Origin: Aureimonas sp. AU22
Lineage (GTDB): Bacteria > Pseudomonadota > Alphaproteobacteria > Rhizobiales > Rhizobiaceae
Assembly (NCBI RefSeq): GCF_001463745.1
Contig: NZ_BBWJ01000037.1
Location: forward strand, 28,701-92,700
Direction of reading: 5' to 3'
DNA length: 64,000 nt
Shown: piece by piece, positions 1-9,160 of the stretch
Numbering within the stretch: the first letter of the stretch is position 1
How the letters are laid out: the number at the start of each line of letters is the position of its first letter
Translations under genes and position numbers: made by a program
Notes under the pieces: model-generated
What the model was told of the DNA's origin: nothing
Seen by the model: the letters and a program-made list of their open reading frames with translations, nothing else
Database searches by the model: none

Positions 1-145
1 CCGCCCAGTCGTCGACCTGCCGCAGATCGTCCGGCGCGCCGTCGCGACCGCGCGAAACGGCGGTCACCTCGTCCCCACGTTCCGTCAGATGGGCGACGAG
101 GTGCCGGCCGATGAAACCGGATGCACCGGTCACGAGAATGCGCAC
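1..145 (-). CDS. NAD-dependent epimerase/dehydratase, N-terminal fragment
   Basis: Only the first 48 codons lie in the window; the gene runs off the left edge. Translation from GTG at 145 gives a Rossmann nucleotide-binding start with the motif VTGASGFIGRHL (GxxGxxG), typical of extended short-chain dehydrogenases that modify nucleotide sugars. It is divergent from the sugar transferase at 198, which fits a polysaccharide or lipopolysaccharide locus. The substrate cannot be told from this fragment. The family call is good; the GTG start is inferred because it places the glycine motif at the usual distance from the N-terminus. Confidence 0.7.
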   Translation of the reverse strand, partial: MRILVTGASGFIGRHLVAHLTERGDEVTAVSRGRDGAPDDLRQVDDWA

Positions 146-197
146 GTCGGATCGTCCCCCACTTGCTCTGTCCGCGTTTTCGCGGCACTCGCCACTC

Positions 198-761
198 ATG
201 AAGCGTGTGTTCGACATTCTGGCAAGCGGTGTAGGCCTTATCGTGTTCGGTCCGGTGATCCTGATCCTGGCCGCCCTGGTGCGTCGGGACAGTCCCGGAC
301 CCGGAATTTTCGCACAGGAGCGGGTCGGGCGAGGCGAGCGCGTCTTCACCTGCTACAAGTTGCGGACGATGCGACAGGGCACCGTGTCGGCGGCCTCGCA
401 CGAGACGCCGGTGTCGGCGGTGACGCGCCTGGGCACCTTTCTGCGCAAGTGGAAGCTGGACGAGCTGCCCCAGCTGTGGAACGTCTTCAAGGGCGAAATG
501 AGCTTCGTCGGCCCGCGTCCCTCGCTGCCGGTGCAGGGCGAGGTGATCGAGGCGCGGCGCGCGCGCGGCGTCTACGCATTGCGCCCCGGCATCACCGGGC
601 TCGCGCAGGTCCAGGACATCGACATGTCGCAGCCGGAGCGACTGGCAGAGGCCGATGCCTTGTATCTGGCGAAGCGCAACATCTTCGGTGACGTGCTCCT
701 GATTCTGCAGACGGTCACGGGCAGAGGGCGAGGGGATCGTGTCGGAACCGAGCGCAACTGA
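198..761 (+). CDS. Bacterial sugar transferase (initiating glycosyl-phosphate transferase)
   Basis: 187 residues. This family moves a sugar phosphate from a nucleotide sugar to undecaprenyl phosphate at the inner membrane, the first step of exopolysaccharide or O-antigen assembly. A single hydrophobic segment spans residues 10-27, followed by KLRTM (54-58) and the catalytic-core signature [19 protein letters not shown] (88-106). It is a short form without the multi-span N-terminus of WbaP-type enzymes. An in-frame ATG at 111 would overlap the divergent epimerase start, so ATG 198 is preferred. The 3' end overlaps the next gene by 23 bases. Confidence 0.9.
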   Translation: MKRVFDILASGVGLIVFGPVILILAALVRRDSPGPGIFAQERVGRGERVFTCYKLRTMRQGTVSAASHETPVSAVTRLGTFLRKWKLDELPQLWNVFKGEMSFVGPRPSLPVQGEVIEARRARGVYALRPGITGLAQVQDIDMSQPERLAEADALYLAKRNIFGDVLLILQTVTGRGRGDRVGTERN

Positions 762-1440
762 CGGTCTGCGGATCGCGACATGGAACCTCCACGGCTTCGT
801 CGGCGAGGGGCGACGGCCCGATCCCCACCGCAGCTTCCGGGTGATCGACAGCCTGGCGGCGGACATTCTCGCGCTTCAGGAAGTGGACGGGCGGACGCAC
901 CTCAGGCGCCTTCCACAGGCATTCGAGAGGGTGCGGGACGCGCTCGGCGGCCATCTGGTCGAGGCGCGTCTCTTCGGTCCTTCGGGACGCGAATACGGGC
1001 ACGTTCTCTGGTCCCGCCATCCGATCGAGACCTCCGCAATCCACCCGCTCCCGGGACCGGGCATGGAGCCGCGCGGGGCGATCGAGGCGTTGATCGTGAC
1101 ACCGCTCGGACCGCTGCGCATCGTTGCGGCGCATTTCGGCCTCGACCCCCGCTGCCGACCTCGGCAGGCCGCTGCCGTCGTCGGTCTCAGGACGGCGGGC
1201 GTGCCGACGGTCGTGCTGGGCGACTTCAACGAATGGTGGCGCGGGGGGCCCGTGCATCGCCGGCTCGCGTCGGCGCTCCCGGTCCACACGCCCGTGCCGA
1301 CCTGGCCCGTCGGGCGACCCTTCGCCTGCCTCGATCGGATCTACGCCTCGTCGGACGTGACGCTCCGCACCATCCGGGCGCGGTCGGATGCGGCGGCAGC
1401 GTCCGACCATCTGCCGCTCGTCGCCGAGATCGTGTTCTAG
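739..1440 (+). CDS. Endonuclease/exonuclease/phosphatase family protein
   Basis: 233 residues from a GTG start inside the end of the sugar transferase gene. The metal-dependent phosphoesterase fold is clear: WNLHG (15-19), QEVD (47-50) with the metal-binding Glu, GDFNEW (161-166), LDRIY (198-202) and the catalytic SDHLPL (222-227). Members cleave phosphodiester bonds in DNA, inositol phosphates or lipids, and the substrate here is unknown. The 23-base overlap suggests co-expression with the sugar transferase, perhaps in envelope metabolism. No signal peptide is seen, so a cytoplasmic protein is expected. Confidence 0.85.
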   Translation: MSEPSATDGLRIATWNLHGFVGEGRRPDPHRSFRVIDSLAADILALQEVDGRTHLRRLPQAFERVRDALGGHLVEARLFGPSGREYGHVLWSRHPIETSAIHPLPGPGMEPRGAIEALIVTPLGPLRIVAAHFGLDPRCRPRQAAAVVGLRTAGVPTVVLGDFNEWWRGGPVHRRLASALPVHTPVPTWPVGRPFACLDRIYASSDVTLRTIRARSDAAAASDHLPLVAEIVF

Positions 1441-1499
1441 CTGCCTGCCTGTCGCATGGTCCGGATGCGAGAGCCGACACGGTTTTCGCCGGAGATGCT

Positions 1500-2321
1500 C
1501 TAGCGCCGCGTCTTCGGATCGAACCGGTCGCGAAGACCGTCTCCGACGAGGTTGAAGCCGAGAACCGCGAGCGCGATCGCGCAGCCCGGCGCCAGCGCCA
1601 GCCAGGGGGCGGCGCCCATGTAGGTCTGCGCATCCGCCAGCATCCGTCCCCAGGAGGGAGCGGGCGGTGGCCGGCCGAGGCCGAGATAGCCAAGGCCCGC
1701 TTCGGTCAGGATCGCGAGGCCCAATTGCAGGGAGACCTGGATCGCGATCGTGCCGGCGATGTTGGGCAGGACGTGCTGCCGGGCGATCGCCGGCCCGCTT
1801 CGCCCGAGCGCGCGCGCGGCGGTGACGAAGTCGCGCGCGAGGACCGACACCGTCGCGGCCCGCGTCACGCGCGCGAAGACCGGCAGGGTGAAGAGGGCGA
1901 TCGCGCTCGTGGCGCTCCAGAAGCCCGACCCGAGGGCCGCCGCCAGCATCATCGCCGACAGGAGAGGCGGGAAGGCGAAGAGGATATCGACGGCGCGCAT
2001 CAGGGCCTCGCCGATGCGCCCGCCGACCTCCGCCGCCAGAAGCCCGACCGACCCACCAAGAACGGTGCCGATCGCGACGGCGACCAGCGCGGTGCCGAGG
2101 CTGTTGCCGGCGCCGAGCATCAGAAGCGACAGGACGTCCCGCCCGAGCTGGTCGGTGCCGAGGAGCCCGCCGGACAGCGGCGCTTCGAGCCGCTCGGCGA
2201 GGCGCAGCCGTAGCGGATTGGCGGAAGGGGTCCACCAGGGGGCGACGAGCGCTGCCCCTGTCAGCGCGGCAACGATGAGGCCGCCGACGAGAAGGCGTGC
2301 GTTGGCGCGACCCCGCCTCAC
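1500..2321 (-). CDS. ABC transporter permease, DppC/OppC type
   Basis: 273 residues from GTG 2321, whose first bases form a GTGA overlap with the stop of the upstream permease; this overlap decides the start. It is the second inner-membrane permease of a peptide/nickel/siderophore-type importer: an N-terminal membrane segment, the LGTDQLGRDV motif of DppC proteins, several further spans, and an EAA-type loop near DFVTAARALGRSG. It is the last gene of the minus-strand operon and converges on the endonuclease-family gene. No ATP-binding gene follows, which is unusual for this family. Confidence 0.9.
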   Translation of the reverse strand: MRRGRANARLLVGGLIVAALTGAALVAPWWTPSANPLRLRLAERLEAPLSGGLLGTDQLGRDVLSLLMLGAGNSLGTALVAVAIGTVLGGSVGLLAAEVGGRIGEALMRAVDILFAFPPLLSAMMLAAALGSGFWSATSAIALFTLPVFARVTRAATVSVLARDFVTAARALGRSGPAIARQHVLPNIAGTIAIQVSLQLGLAILTEAGLGYLGLGRPPPAPSWGRMLADAQTYMGAAPWLALAPGCAIALAVLGFNLVGDGLRDRFDPKTRR

Positions 2322-3265
2322 GCCGGCGACCTCGTGCGCGGATCGATCCAAAGTTGCAGGAGATCCACGAAAGCGTTCACGAGAAGGACGCTGGCCGCGA
2401 GCAGCAGCGCCACGGCCTGCATGGTCACGAGATCGCGCTGCACCAGCGCCTGGTAGGCGAGTTGTCCGAGACCGGGCAGGGCGAAGACGTTTTCGACGAG
2501 GACGGCGCCCGCGACGAGGAAGGCGAACTGGAAGCCGATGATCGTGAGAATCGGGGGCAGTGCGTTCGGCGCGCCGTGGCGCAGGAGTGCGGCCGTATCC
2601 GAAAGGCCCTTGGCGCGCGCGGTGCGCAGGAAATCCTCGCTCGCCGTCTCCAGAAGCGCGCCGCGGGTCACGCGGCACAGAACGGCAGCCTGCGGCAGGG
2701 CGAGCGCGACGGCCGGAAGCAGGAGCGATTTAAGCGCCACACCGACGCCCGACGTCCAGCCAGGGAAGCCGCCGCCCGGCATCCAGCCGAACGTGGTGGA
2801 AAAGACGAGGATCAGAAGGAGCCCGATCCAGAAGTTCGGCACCGCCATGCCGACCTGCGCGAAGACCGTCGCCGATCGGTCCGCCCACCCGCCCGGTCGG
2901 CGCGCGGCGAGGAAGCCGGCGGAAAGACCGAGCGCCAGCGCGAGCCCGAGCGACAGGACGGCGAGCGGCAGCGTCACGGCGATCCGCTGGCCGATCAGGC
3001 CCGAGACCGGCATCCCATAGGTCAACGAACGCCCGAAGTCTCCCGTCAGCGCCGCACCGAGCCATCCGAGCCAGCGAAGGATCACCGGCTGGTCGAGCCC
3101 GAGTTCGGCACGTAGCGCGGCCAGCGTATCGGGACGCGCCGAGGTCCCCAACATCACCGAAGCCGGATCGCCCGGCAGGAGGTCGAACACCACGAAGACG
3201 AGAAGCGATACGCCGACCAGAAGGGCGAGGAGGCTGCAGGACCGCCGGAAAAGGAGAGCCGCCAA
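2318..3265 (-). CDS. ABC transporter permease, DppB/OppB type
   Basis: 315 residues, close to the normal DppB length. The first membrane segment is followed by the family motif LLPGDPA and the periplasmic region LGLDQPVILRWLGWL; the EAA loop lies around DFLRTARAKGLSD. It pairs with the DppC-type permease through a 4-base overlap and follows the binding-protein gene by 14 bases. Substrate cannot be read from the permease; family-5 systems carry peptides, nickel, opines, sugars or iron chelates. Confidence 0.92.
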   Translation of the reverse strand: MAALLFRRSCSLLALLVGVSLLVFVVFDLLPGDPASVMLGTSARPDTLAALRAELGLDQPVILRWLGWLGAALTGDFGRSLTYGMPVSGLIGQRIAVTLPLAVLSLGLALALGLSAGFLAARRPGGWADRSATVFAQVGMAVPNFWIGLLLILVFSTTFGWMPGGGFPGWTSGVGVALKSLLLPAVALALPQAAVLCRVTRGALLETASEDFLRTARAKGLSDTAALLRHGAPNALPPILTIIGFQFAFLVAGAVLVENVFALPGLGQLAYQALVQRDLVTMQAVALLLAASVLLVNAFVDLLQLWIDPRTRSPA

Positions 3266-3279
3266 GACGATCGTTCGAC

Positions 3280-4785
3280 TTACTCGGTCCAGCGGACGTC
3301 GGTCAGATCGTTGGACGGGATCGGCTCGTTCGCCCAGAGGCCGGTGAGACGCTTGTCCCAGAGGCCGAGCTTGGGCATCACGAAGAGGTAGAGGGCAGGA
3401 AGATCCGCGGCGAGGATCTCCTGAGCGCGTCCGTAGTGCTCGAGACGCGTCGCCTCATCGGCAGCGCGTTCGGCCTCGTGATTCTCCGTGTCGAAGGCTT
3501 CGCTGCGGTAGCCGAAATAGTAGTCCGGCCGGGCATAGATGCCGATGTCGAGCGGTTCGGCATGGGCGACGATCGTCATGTCGAAGTCGTGCCCCTTGAG
3601 CACCTGGTCGACCCAGACGGCGGGAAACTCGGTCGGCACGATCTCCAGCGTCACCCCGATCTCGGCAAGGAACGCCTGAAGGATCTCGGACGTGCGCGTG
3701 GCGTAGGCCATCTGCGGCGTGCGGATCGTCGTCTTGAACCCATCGGGATAACCGGCCTCGGCGAGCAAGGCCTTGGCGGCTTCCGGATCGTAGGGTGCGA
3801 CGCCCGTCAGGTCGCGATAGCCGGGATCGTTGGGTGTGTAGTGGCTGCCGATCGGCTGGCCGTAGCCGCTCATCGCCGCTTCCACCAGCCCGGCACGGTC
3901 GACCGCCATCATCAGGGCGCGACGCACGCGCGGATCGTCGAAGGGCTTGCGGCGCAGGTTCATGCCGGCGACGACCTTGAGCTCGGTATTGCCGACGACG
4001 CTGGCAAGCCGCGGATCGCCCTCGAAGCTCTTGTAGAGTTCGGGGGCGCCGAATTCGGCGATGGCGTCGACGTCGCCGGACCGGATCGCCGTTGCCTGCG
4101 CCTGCGGGTCGGTGATGAAGCGGAACTCGGCTTCCCGCAGCGCCGGCCTGTTCGCCTCGTCCCAATAGCTCTCGGCCCGCTCCAGGCGGACCCTGTCGCC
4201 CGGCCGCCATTCGGCGAACCGAAACGGTCCGGTGCCGACGGGCTGGGAACGGTTGGTCTCGGCTGAGCCAGGCTCCACCATGACGGAGGCCGGCCACCCC
4301 AGCCAATAGAGCAGGTTGCCGGACGGCTCCTTCAGGTGCAGCACGAGCGTCGCGGGATCGGGCGTCTCGATGCTGTCGATGACCTGGAAGAACTGCTTCT
4401 GCGGGTTGGTGGACGTCTCTCCCCGCGCCCGATCGAGCGTGAACTTGGCAGTCGACGAATCGAAGGCCGCGCCGTTGTGGAAGGTCACGTTCTCCTGGAG
4501 TTGAAACGTGATGGTCTTCGCGTCTTCGGAAACGGTCCACTGCTTGGCCAGCTGCGGCAGGACCTTGCCCTCGGCGTCGATCCGCGTCAGCCCCTCGAAC
4601 AGGTTCTGCCAGACCACCTGGCCAATGAAGACGGGCGCGGCGATCGTCGGATCGAGCCCCGCCGGCTCGACGCCGATGCTGATCGTGATCGTATCGCGGG
4701 GCGCGGCGCCGGCAGGCGCGCTTGCGGCGAGGAGCACCAGCGCGGCGGCCGTCATTCGCAGGGCGCGGAATGAGAGGATCGTCAT
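3280..4785 (-). CDS. ABC transporter substrate-binding protein, solute-binding family 5
   Basis: 501 residues. ATG 4785 is preferred because it begins with a clear Sec signal peptide (basic start, hydrophobic core, AGA cleavage near residue 27); longer in-frame extensions lack one. Family-5 features are present: GVEPAGLDPTIAAP near the mature start, PQLAKQWTVSEDAKTITFQL, and VGTGPFRFAEWRPGD. It is the periplasmic receptor of the importer formed with the two downstream permeases. The divergent siderophore-interacting protein makes an iron-chelate or siderophore ligand plausible, but a peptide ligand is equally possible from the sequence alone. Confidence 0.92.
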   Translation of the reverse strand: MTILSFRALRMTAAALVLLAASAPAGAAPRDTITISIGVEPAGLDPTIAAPVFIGQVVWQNLFEGLTRIDAEGKVLPQLAKQWTVSEDAKTITFQLQENVTFHNGAAFDSSTAKFTLDRARGETSTNPQKQFFQVIDSIETPDPATLVLHLKEPSGNLLYWLGWPASVMVEPGSAETNRSQPVGTGPFRFAEWRPGDRVRLERAESYWDEANRPALREAEFRFITDPQAQATAIRSGDVDAIAEFGAPELYKSFEGDPRLASVVGNTELKVVAGMNLRRKPFDDPRVRRALMMAVDRAGLVEAAMSGYGQPIGSHYTPNDPGYRDLTGVAPYDPEAAKALLAEAGYPDGFKTTIRTPQMAYATRTSEILQAFLAEIGVTLEIVPTEFPAVWVDQVLKGHDFDMTIVAHAEPLDIGIYARPDYYFGYRSEAFDTENHEAERAADEATRLEHYGRAQEILAADLPALYLFVMPKLGLWDKRLTGLWANEPIPSNDLTDVRWTE

Positions 4786-4971
4786 GTCTGCTGATCTCCG
4801 CTGTGCGGCGGTTCGACGCCGTTGAAGCCCATGGCGGGGCGGCCATAGGCACCATATGGCCTTGCGAAAGTCGAGAGTGCGCCGCGAAGAAACATGCGGA
4901 CTGCGCCGCTGCAGAAACTTGACTTCAGTTCTCCACAAATCGTAGGCCGGAGCATCTTGATAGGAGCCGGC

Positions 4972-6108
4972 ATGGATCAGATCGAACCGATCGCGCAGTC
5001 GACCGACGCGGGGCGATCGACGCGCCCGCTGGTCTCGCGGCTGTCCGCTCCCGTCGCCGACCGCGCGGAGTTCCTGCGCCATCTCCTCGAACACCTCGAC
5101 GAGGATGCCGCTGATTCCGTCGATCCCGACGGCGAGACGCGTCTGATGCTATACGACTGCGACATGCGCCTGCGCTTCTCCGGCCCGACGCTCTCGGTGG
5201 TCGTCGAGGGTCGGGAGCCCGGTCAGCATGGCGTCGCCAAGGGCGTCGTCGCTTATTACCTCCAGCATATCCTCGGCGACGATTGCCCGCCGCTGGTCTG
5301 GTCGGGGGACGGGGCGGACACGCGCGAACTCGCGCATTTCCGCGAAATGCGCGTGGTGTCCTCGATCCAGCTGACGCCGCATATGCGCCGCGTGCGGCTG
5401 GCGGGCAGCGATCTCGCCCGCTTCGCGAGCGGTGGCCTGCATGTCCGGCTTCTCTTCCCGCCGCAGGGGCGAACGCCGGTCTGGCCGCATTCCGGACCCG
5501 CCGCTCTGCCGGTCTGGCCGGAGGGCGAGGACGAACTCGTCACCCGCGTCTACACGATCCGAAACATCGACGCCGAGGCGGGCCATGTCGACATCGACGT
5601 GGTGCTGCATGATCCGCCAGGCGCCGGCTGTCGCTGGTGCCGGGAGACCCGGCCCGGCGATCCGGTCGGCATGCTCGGACCCGGTGGGGGCGAGGTCGGA
5701 AAGGCGGAGCGCTACCTTCTGCTCGGTGATGAAACCGCCCTGCCGGCGATCGCCCGCACGCTCGCAGAACTCCCCGACGACGCGAAGGGCCATGCCTTCA
5801 TCGAGGTGGACGGGGAAGACGAGGAGCAATCGCTGCGCCATCCCGTGGGGATGCAGGTGCGATGGCTCCATCGCAACGGAGCGCCGGCCGGCACCACCAC
5901 GCTTCTGGAGGACGCGGCGCGCGCGTCGGTGGCGCCGGGAAGCCCGCCGCCCTTCGTATGGGCAGGCTGCGAGTTCGAGGCCTTCAAGGCGATCCGCCGC
6001 TTCTGCCGCAAGGACCTCGGGCTCAGGAAGAACGGGCATCTGGTCGTCGCGTACTGGCGGCGCGGCAAGAGGCAGGACGACGCACCGTCCGCCGACGAGG
6101 AGGCGTGA
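4972..6108 (+). CDS. Siderophore-interacting protein with N-terminal DUF2218-like domain
   Basis: 378 residues from ATG 4972, preceded by TAGGAG; a longer frame from 4894 lacks such a site. Residues about 20-110 resemble DUF2218, and residues about 125-365 form an NAD(P)H:flavin siderophore-interacting reductase domain, with the FAD motif RVYTIR (192-197) and GDETALPAI (252-260) of the nucleotide-binding part. Such cytoplasmic enzymes release iron from imported ferric siderophores. The gene is divergent from a family-5 ABC importer, which suggests joint work in iron acquisition. The 186-base divergent region shows no clear Fur or RirA box to my reading. Confidence 0.88.
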   Translation: MDQIEPIAQSTDAGRSTRPLVSRLSAPVADRAEFLRHLLEHLDEDAADSVDPDGETRLMLYDCDMRLRFSGPTLSVVVEGREPGQHGVAKGVVAYYLQHILGDDCPPLVWSGDGADTRELAHFREMRVVSSIQLTPHMRRVRLAGSDLARFASGGLHVRLLFPPQGRTPVWPHSGPAALPVWPEGEDELVTRVYTIRNIDAEAGHVDIDVVLHDPPGAGCRWCRETRPGDPVGMLGPGGGEVGKAERYLLLGDETALPAIARTLAELPDDAKGHAFIEVDGEDEEQSLRHPVGMQVRWLHRNGAPAGTTTLLEDAARASVAPGSPPPFVWAGCEFEAFKAIRRFCRKDLGLRKNGHLVVAYWRRGKRQDDAPSADEEA

Positions 6109-6124
6109 GCCGGTCGGCTCACGC
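6103..6124. terminator. Hairpin between convergent genes
   Basis: Perfect 9-base stem GCGTGAGCC / GGCTCACGC with a 4-base loop. It overlaps the stop codon of the siderophore-interacting protein and precedes the end of the idonate dehydrogenase gene on the other strand. No long T-tract, so efficiency is uncertain; its symmetry and position suit a bidirectional terminator. Confidence 0.55.
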
Positions 6125-6135
6125 TCCGAAGAGCG

Positions 6136-7170
6136 TCAAGCAGTCAGCACGACCTTGACGCTCTGGCTGCGGTCGAGGGCGAGGCGGAACGCGTCCGGGG
6201 CCTCCGTCAGCGGCCGGCGCGCGGTGACGATCGAGAGGACGTCCACCTTGCCCTGCGAAATCAGGCCGACGGCTTCCGCGAACTCGACGTCGAACCGGAA
6301 GGAGCCGCGCAGGTCGAGCTCCTTCGACATGACCGAATTGGCCGGGATCGGCAGCGGTCCGGCGGCCAGGTTGCCGACCTGCACCACGATGCCGCCGCGG
6401 CGCACGTTCTGGATGGCCGAGGACAGGCCCTGCGGGGTGCCCGAGACCTCGAACACGACGTCGGGCGGCGTGATCTTCGAGAAGCCGTCCGCATCCTTCG
6501 ACAGATCGATGACCTCGTCCGCGCCGAGCTTGCTGGCGAAGGCGAGGGGAGCCGCGGCCATGTCGACGACCGTGGTGCGGCCTGCGCCCTTCAACTGGGC
6601 GGAGAGGAGCGTGAAGAGACCGATCGGCCCGGCGCCGACCACCGCGACCGACTTGCTCGTCAGATCGCCCGCGCGCTTCACGGCATGGAGGCAGACAGCC
6701 AGCGGCTCGGCGAGCGCCGCCGCTTCGATCGCCACGTGGTCGGGCACCGGCACGCACTGGCCGGGTGTCGTGTCGAAATAGGAGGAGAAACCGCCCTGCA
6801 TGTGCGGGTTCTTCGAGGCCGAACCCATGAAGAACACGTTCTCGCAAAGGTTTGCCCGGCCCTCGCGGCAGCGCGGGCACTGGCCGCAGGGGCGGAACGG
6901 GTTGACCGCGACGCGTGTGCCGGGCTCGAGGCCCGTGACGTCGGAGCCGACCGCGTCCACGATGCCGGAAATTTCGTGGCCCAGCACCAGCGGTTCGCGC
7001 ACGACGTAGTCGCCGGTCTTGCCGTGGCGGAAGTAGTGCATGTCCGAACCGCAGATGCCGCCGGCTCCGAAGCGGATCCGCACGAGCCCCGGCGCCAGCG
7101 CGCCGAGATCGCGGTCCACGACCCGGAGGTCCTCTGCGCTGAAGATCGTCGCTGCGCGCGCGGTGTTCAT
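6136..7170 (-). CDS. idnD: Zinc-dependent alcohol dehydrogenase, L-idonate 5-dehydrogenase-like
   Basis: 344 residues, medium-chain dehydrogenase. Catalytic zinc ligands are Cys40 (GGICGSD), His65 and Glu66 (LGHE); the structural zinc lobe has four cysteines at 95, 98, 101 and 109. The NAD(P) motif is VGAGPIG. MGSASKNPHMQGGF and the late RGSFRF segment match L-idonate 5-dehydrogenases, which oxidise L-idonate to 5-keto-D-gluconate. It is coupled to the TRAP large permease by an ATGA overlap, so the imported solute is probably a hexonate or related polyol acid. A related polyol or threonine substrate cannot be excluded. Confidence 0.82.
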   Translation of the reverse strand: MNTARAATIFSAEDLRVVDRDLGALAPGLVRIRFGAGGICGSDMHYFRHGKTGDYVVREPLVLGHEISGIVDAVGSDVTGLEPGTRVAVNPFRPCGQCPRCREGRANLCENVFFMGSASKNPHMQGGFSSYFDTTPGQCVPVPDHVAIEAAALAEPLAVCLHAVKRAGDLTSKSVAVVGAGPIGLFTLLSAQLKGAGRTTVVDMAAAPLAFASKLGADEVIDLSKDADGFSKITPPDVVFEVSGTPQGLSSAIQNVRRGGIVVQVGNLAAGPLPIPANSVMSKELDLRGSFRFDVEFAEAVGLISQGKVDVLSIVTARRPLTEAPDAFRLALDRSQSVKVVLTA

Positions 7171-8573
7171 TGGATCAGTCCCATCTGCGTCGGAAGCCAG
7201 AGCGTTACTATGGGGAAGAAGGTGATGACCAGCAGGGCCAGGAACAAGGGCACCAGCCAGGGCAGGATCGCCATCGTCGTTCGCTCCACCGACAGCTTCG
7301 CGACCCGCGACAGCACGAAGAGCACCATGCCGAGCGGCGGATGCAGCAGGCCGATCATCAGGTTGAGCGTGAGGATCAGGCCGAAATGCACGGGGTCGAT
7401 GCCGAGGCGCAGCGCGATCGGCAGGAGGATCGGCACGACGATGGTGATGGCCGCGATCGTGTCGAGGAAGCATCCGACGATCAGGAGCAGGATGTTGACG
7501 AGGATCAGGAAGACCCACGGGTTGTCGGTGATCGAGAGGATCAGGTCCGACATTGCCTGCGCGGCCTGGCTGACCGTCAGGAGCCAGGCGAAGACGGAAG
7601 CCGCGGTTACGATGAAGAGCACCGACGCGGTGGTCTCGATCGTGTCGAAGCTTGCCTTCGCGAGGGTACGGAACGTCATGGTGCGGTAGCGCACGAGGCC
7701 GAGAAAGAGCGACCAGATCACGGCCGCGACGGCCGCTTCCGTCGGGGTGAACCAGCCCATGGTCATGCCGCCGATGAGAATCACGGGCGTCATCAGCGCC
7801 ATCACGGCGGAGAAGTCGAACTTCCAGTCCAGCGCGACGAGCGCGGCCAGCGCGATCAGCACCGACAGGTTCAGGGACAGGCCGAGGTGGACCAGCACAT
7901 AGACCGAGATCGGAAACAGCGCGACGACGAGGATCTCGAGCGAGGCCGACAGGAGACGGCGCATCTCGAAGGGCGTGTCGGAGCCCCAGCCCTTGCGATA
8001 GGCGAAGATCGCCACGGTGATCATCATCAGCACCGTCATCACGACGCCGGGGATGATGCCGGCCATGAAGAGCGCGCCGATCGAGACGTTGGCCATCATC
8101 CCATAGATCACGAAGGGCAGGGACGGCGGGAAAATCGGCCCGAGGGTCGCGGACGCGGCGGTGACGCCGACCGCGGCCTCCACGGGGTAGCCGTGGTCCT
8201 TCATCGCCTTGATCTCGATCGTGCCGATGCCGGCGGCGTCCGCGAGCGCGGTGCCAGACATGCCGGAGAAGATCACCGAGCCGATGATGTTCACCTGCGC
8301 GAGGCCCCCCTTCATCCAGCCGACGAGGGCGACGGCGAAGGCGTAGATGCGGCCCGTGACGCCCGCAACGTTCATCAGGTTGCCGGCCAGGATGAAGAAG
8401 GGCACGGCGAGGAGCGGAAAGCTTTCGACGCCGGCCATCATACGCTGGGCGATGATGATGTCGGGCGCGACGCCGTAGATCAGGAGATAGAGGCCCGAGG
8501 CGACGAACATGGAGATCGCGACGGGCACGCCGACCACCATGAGGACGAGAAAGGCGCCGATCAGAACCAGCAT
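7167..8573 (-). CDS. TRAP transporter large permease, DctM type
   Basis: 468 residues, almost wholly hydrophobic with about 12-13 membrane segments. It has the DctM hallmarks MSGTALADAAGIG and PPSLPFVIYG in the first half and the matching PTEAAVAAVIW and HPPLGM elements in the second. It carries the sodium-coupled translocation pathway of the TRAP importer. Three bases separate it from the DctQ gene and a 4-base overlap links it to the dehydrogenase, so the five genes from gntR on form one operon. Confidence 0.95.
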   Translation of the reverse strand: MLVLIGAFLVLMVVGVPVAISMFVASGLYLLIYGVAPDIIIAQRMMAGVESFPLLAVPFFILAGNLMNVAGVTGRIYAFAVALVGWMKGGLAQVNIIGSVIFSGMSGTALADAAGIGTIEIKAMKDHGYPVEAAVGVTAASATLGPIFPPSLPFVIYGMMANVSIGALFMAGIIPGVVMTVLMMITVAIFAYRKGWGSDTPFEMRRLLSASLEILVVALFPISVYVLVHLGLSLNLSVLIALAALVALDWKFDFSAVMALMTPVILIGGMTMGWFTPTEAAVAAVIWSLFLGLVRYRTMTFRTLAKASFDTIETTASVLFIVTAASVFAWLLTVSQAAQAMSDLILSITDNPWVFLILVNILLLIVGCFLDTIAAITIVVPILLPIALRLGIDPVHFGLILTLNLMIGLLHPPLGMVLFVLSRVAKLSVERTTMAILPWLVPLFLALLVITFFPIVTLWLPTQMGLIQ

Positions 8574-8576
8574 GGA

Positions 8577-9149
8577 TTACTCTCCCAGGCCGTCGAAGGC
8601 GCCGGGGCGCTCGAGAACGGAATAGCCGCGGCGCCAATTGCCCCAGGCGACCTGGACGGCGCGCAGGAGCATCAGCACGAAGGCGGCGAACACGGTGTAG
8701 AAGACGATCGAGCGCGGCAGGTCGATCGTGACCATCCGCTCGCGCGAGACCACGTTGACGTAGCGCCATAGGAGATACGAGGCGTAGGCGAAGAAGGCGA
8801 TGCGCAGGACGTCCACGAAGGTGGACAAGAGCCGCGCGATACCAGCCGGGAGGTAGTGGTAGAGCACGTCCACCTGAATGTGGCGCGACATGCGCACGCA
8901 GGCGACGGAGCCCAGGAACACGACCACCACGAGGCAGTTGATCGCGATCTCCTCCGTCCACGCCAGGCTGTTGTTGAGGACGTAGCGCGTGAAGAACTGG
9001 AGGAACACGCAGACCGCCATGCCCCAGAAGACAAGGAGCGTCACCCAGTCCTCGAAGGAATAGGGCGAGAGGTCGGCGGTCGGGCCTGAGTCCTCGAAGG
9101 CGTGCGCGATCTCTTCGGGCGTGGTCTGCGTGTGGTGTTCTGTGGCCAT
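8577..9149 (-). CDS. TRAP transporter small permease, DctQ type
   Basis: 190 residues with four predicted membrane helices and the DctQ pattern NNSLAWTEEIAINCLVVVVFLG after the second helix. It pairs with the large permease in the inner membrane. Starts at ATG 9149 behind AAGGAG. The N-terminal 30 residues are polar and acidic, a modest extension relative to many DctQ proteins. Separated from the binding-protein gene by about 100 bases that hold a GC-rich hairpin. Confidence 0.92.
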   Translation of the reverse strand: MATEHHTQTTPEEIAHAFEDSGPTADLSPYSFEDWVTLLVFWGMAVCVFLQFFTRYVLNNSLAWTEEIAINCLVVVVFLGSVACVRMSRHIQVDVLYHYLPAGIARLLSTFVDVLRIAFFAYASYLLWRYVNVVSRERMVTIDLPRSIVFYTVFAAFVLMLLRAVQVAWGNWRRGYSVLERPGAFDGLGE

Positions 9150-9160
9150 GACGGCTCCTT

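Noticed and set aside
715..2235. 506-residue minus-strand frame over the endonuclease-family gene
   Set aside because: Overlaps two supported genes and shows no domain.
7170..8771. 533-residue plus-strand frame opposite the TRAP permease
   Set aside because: Composition is dominated by Arg, His, Asp and Gly with no family resemblance; the membrane protein on the other strand is certain.
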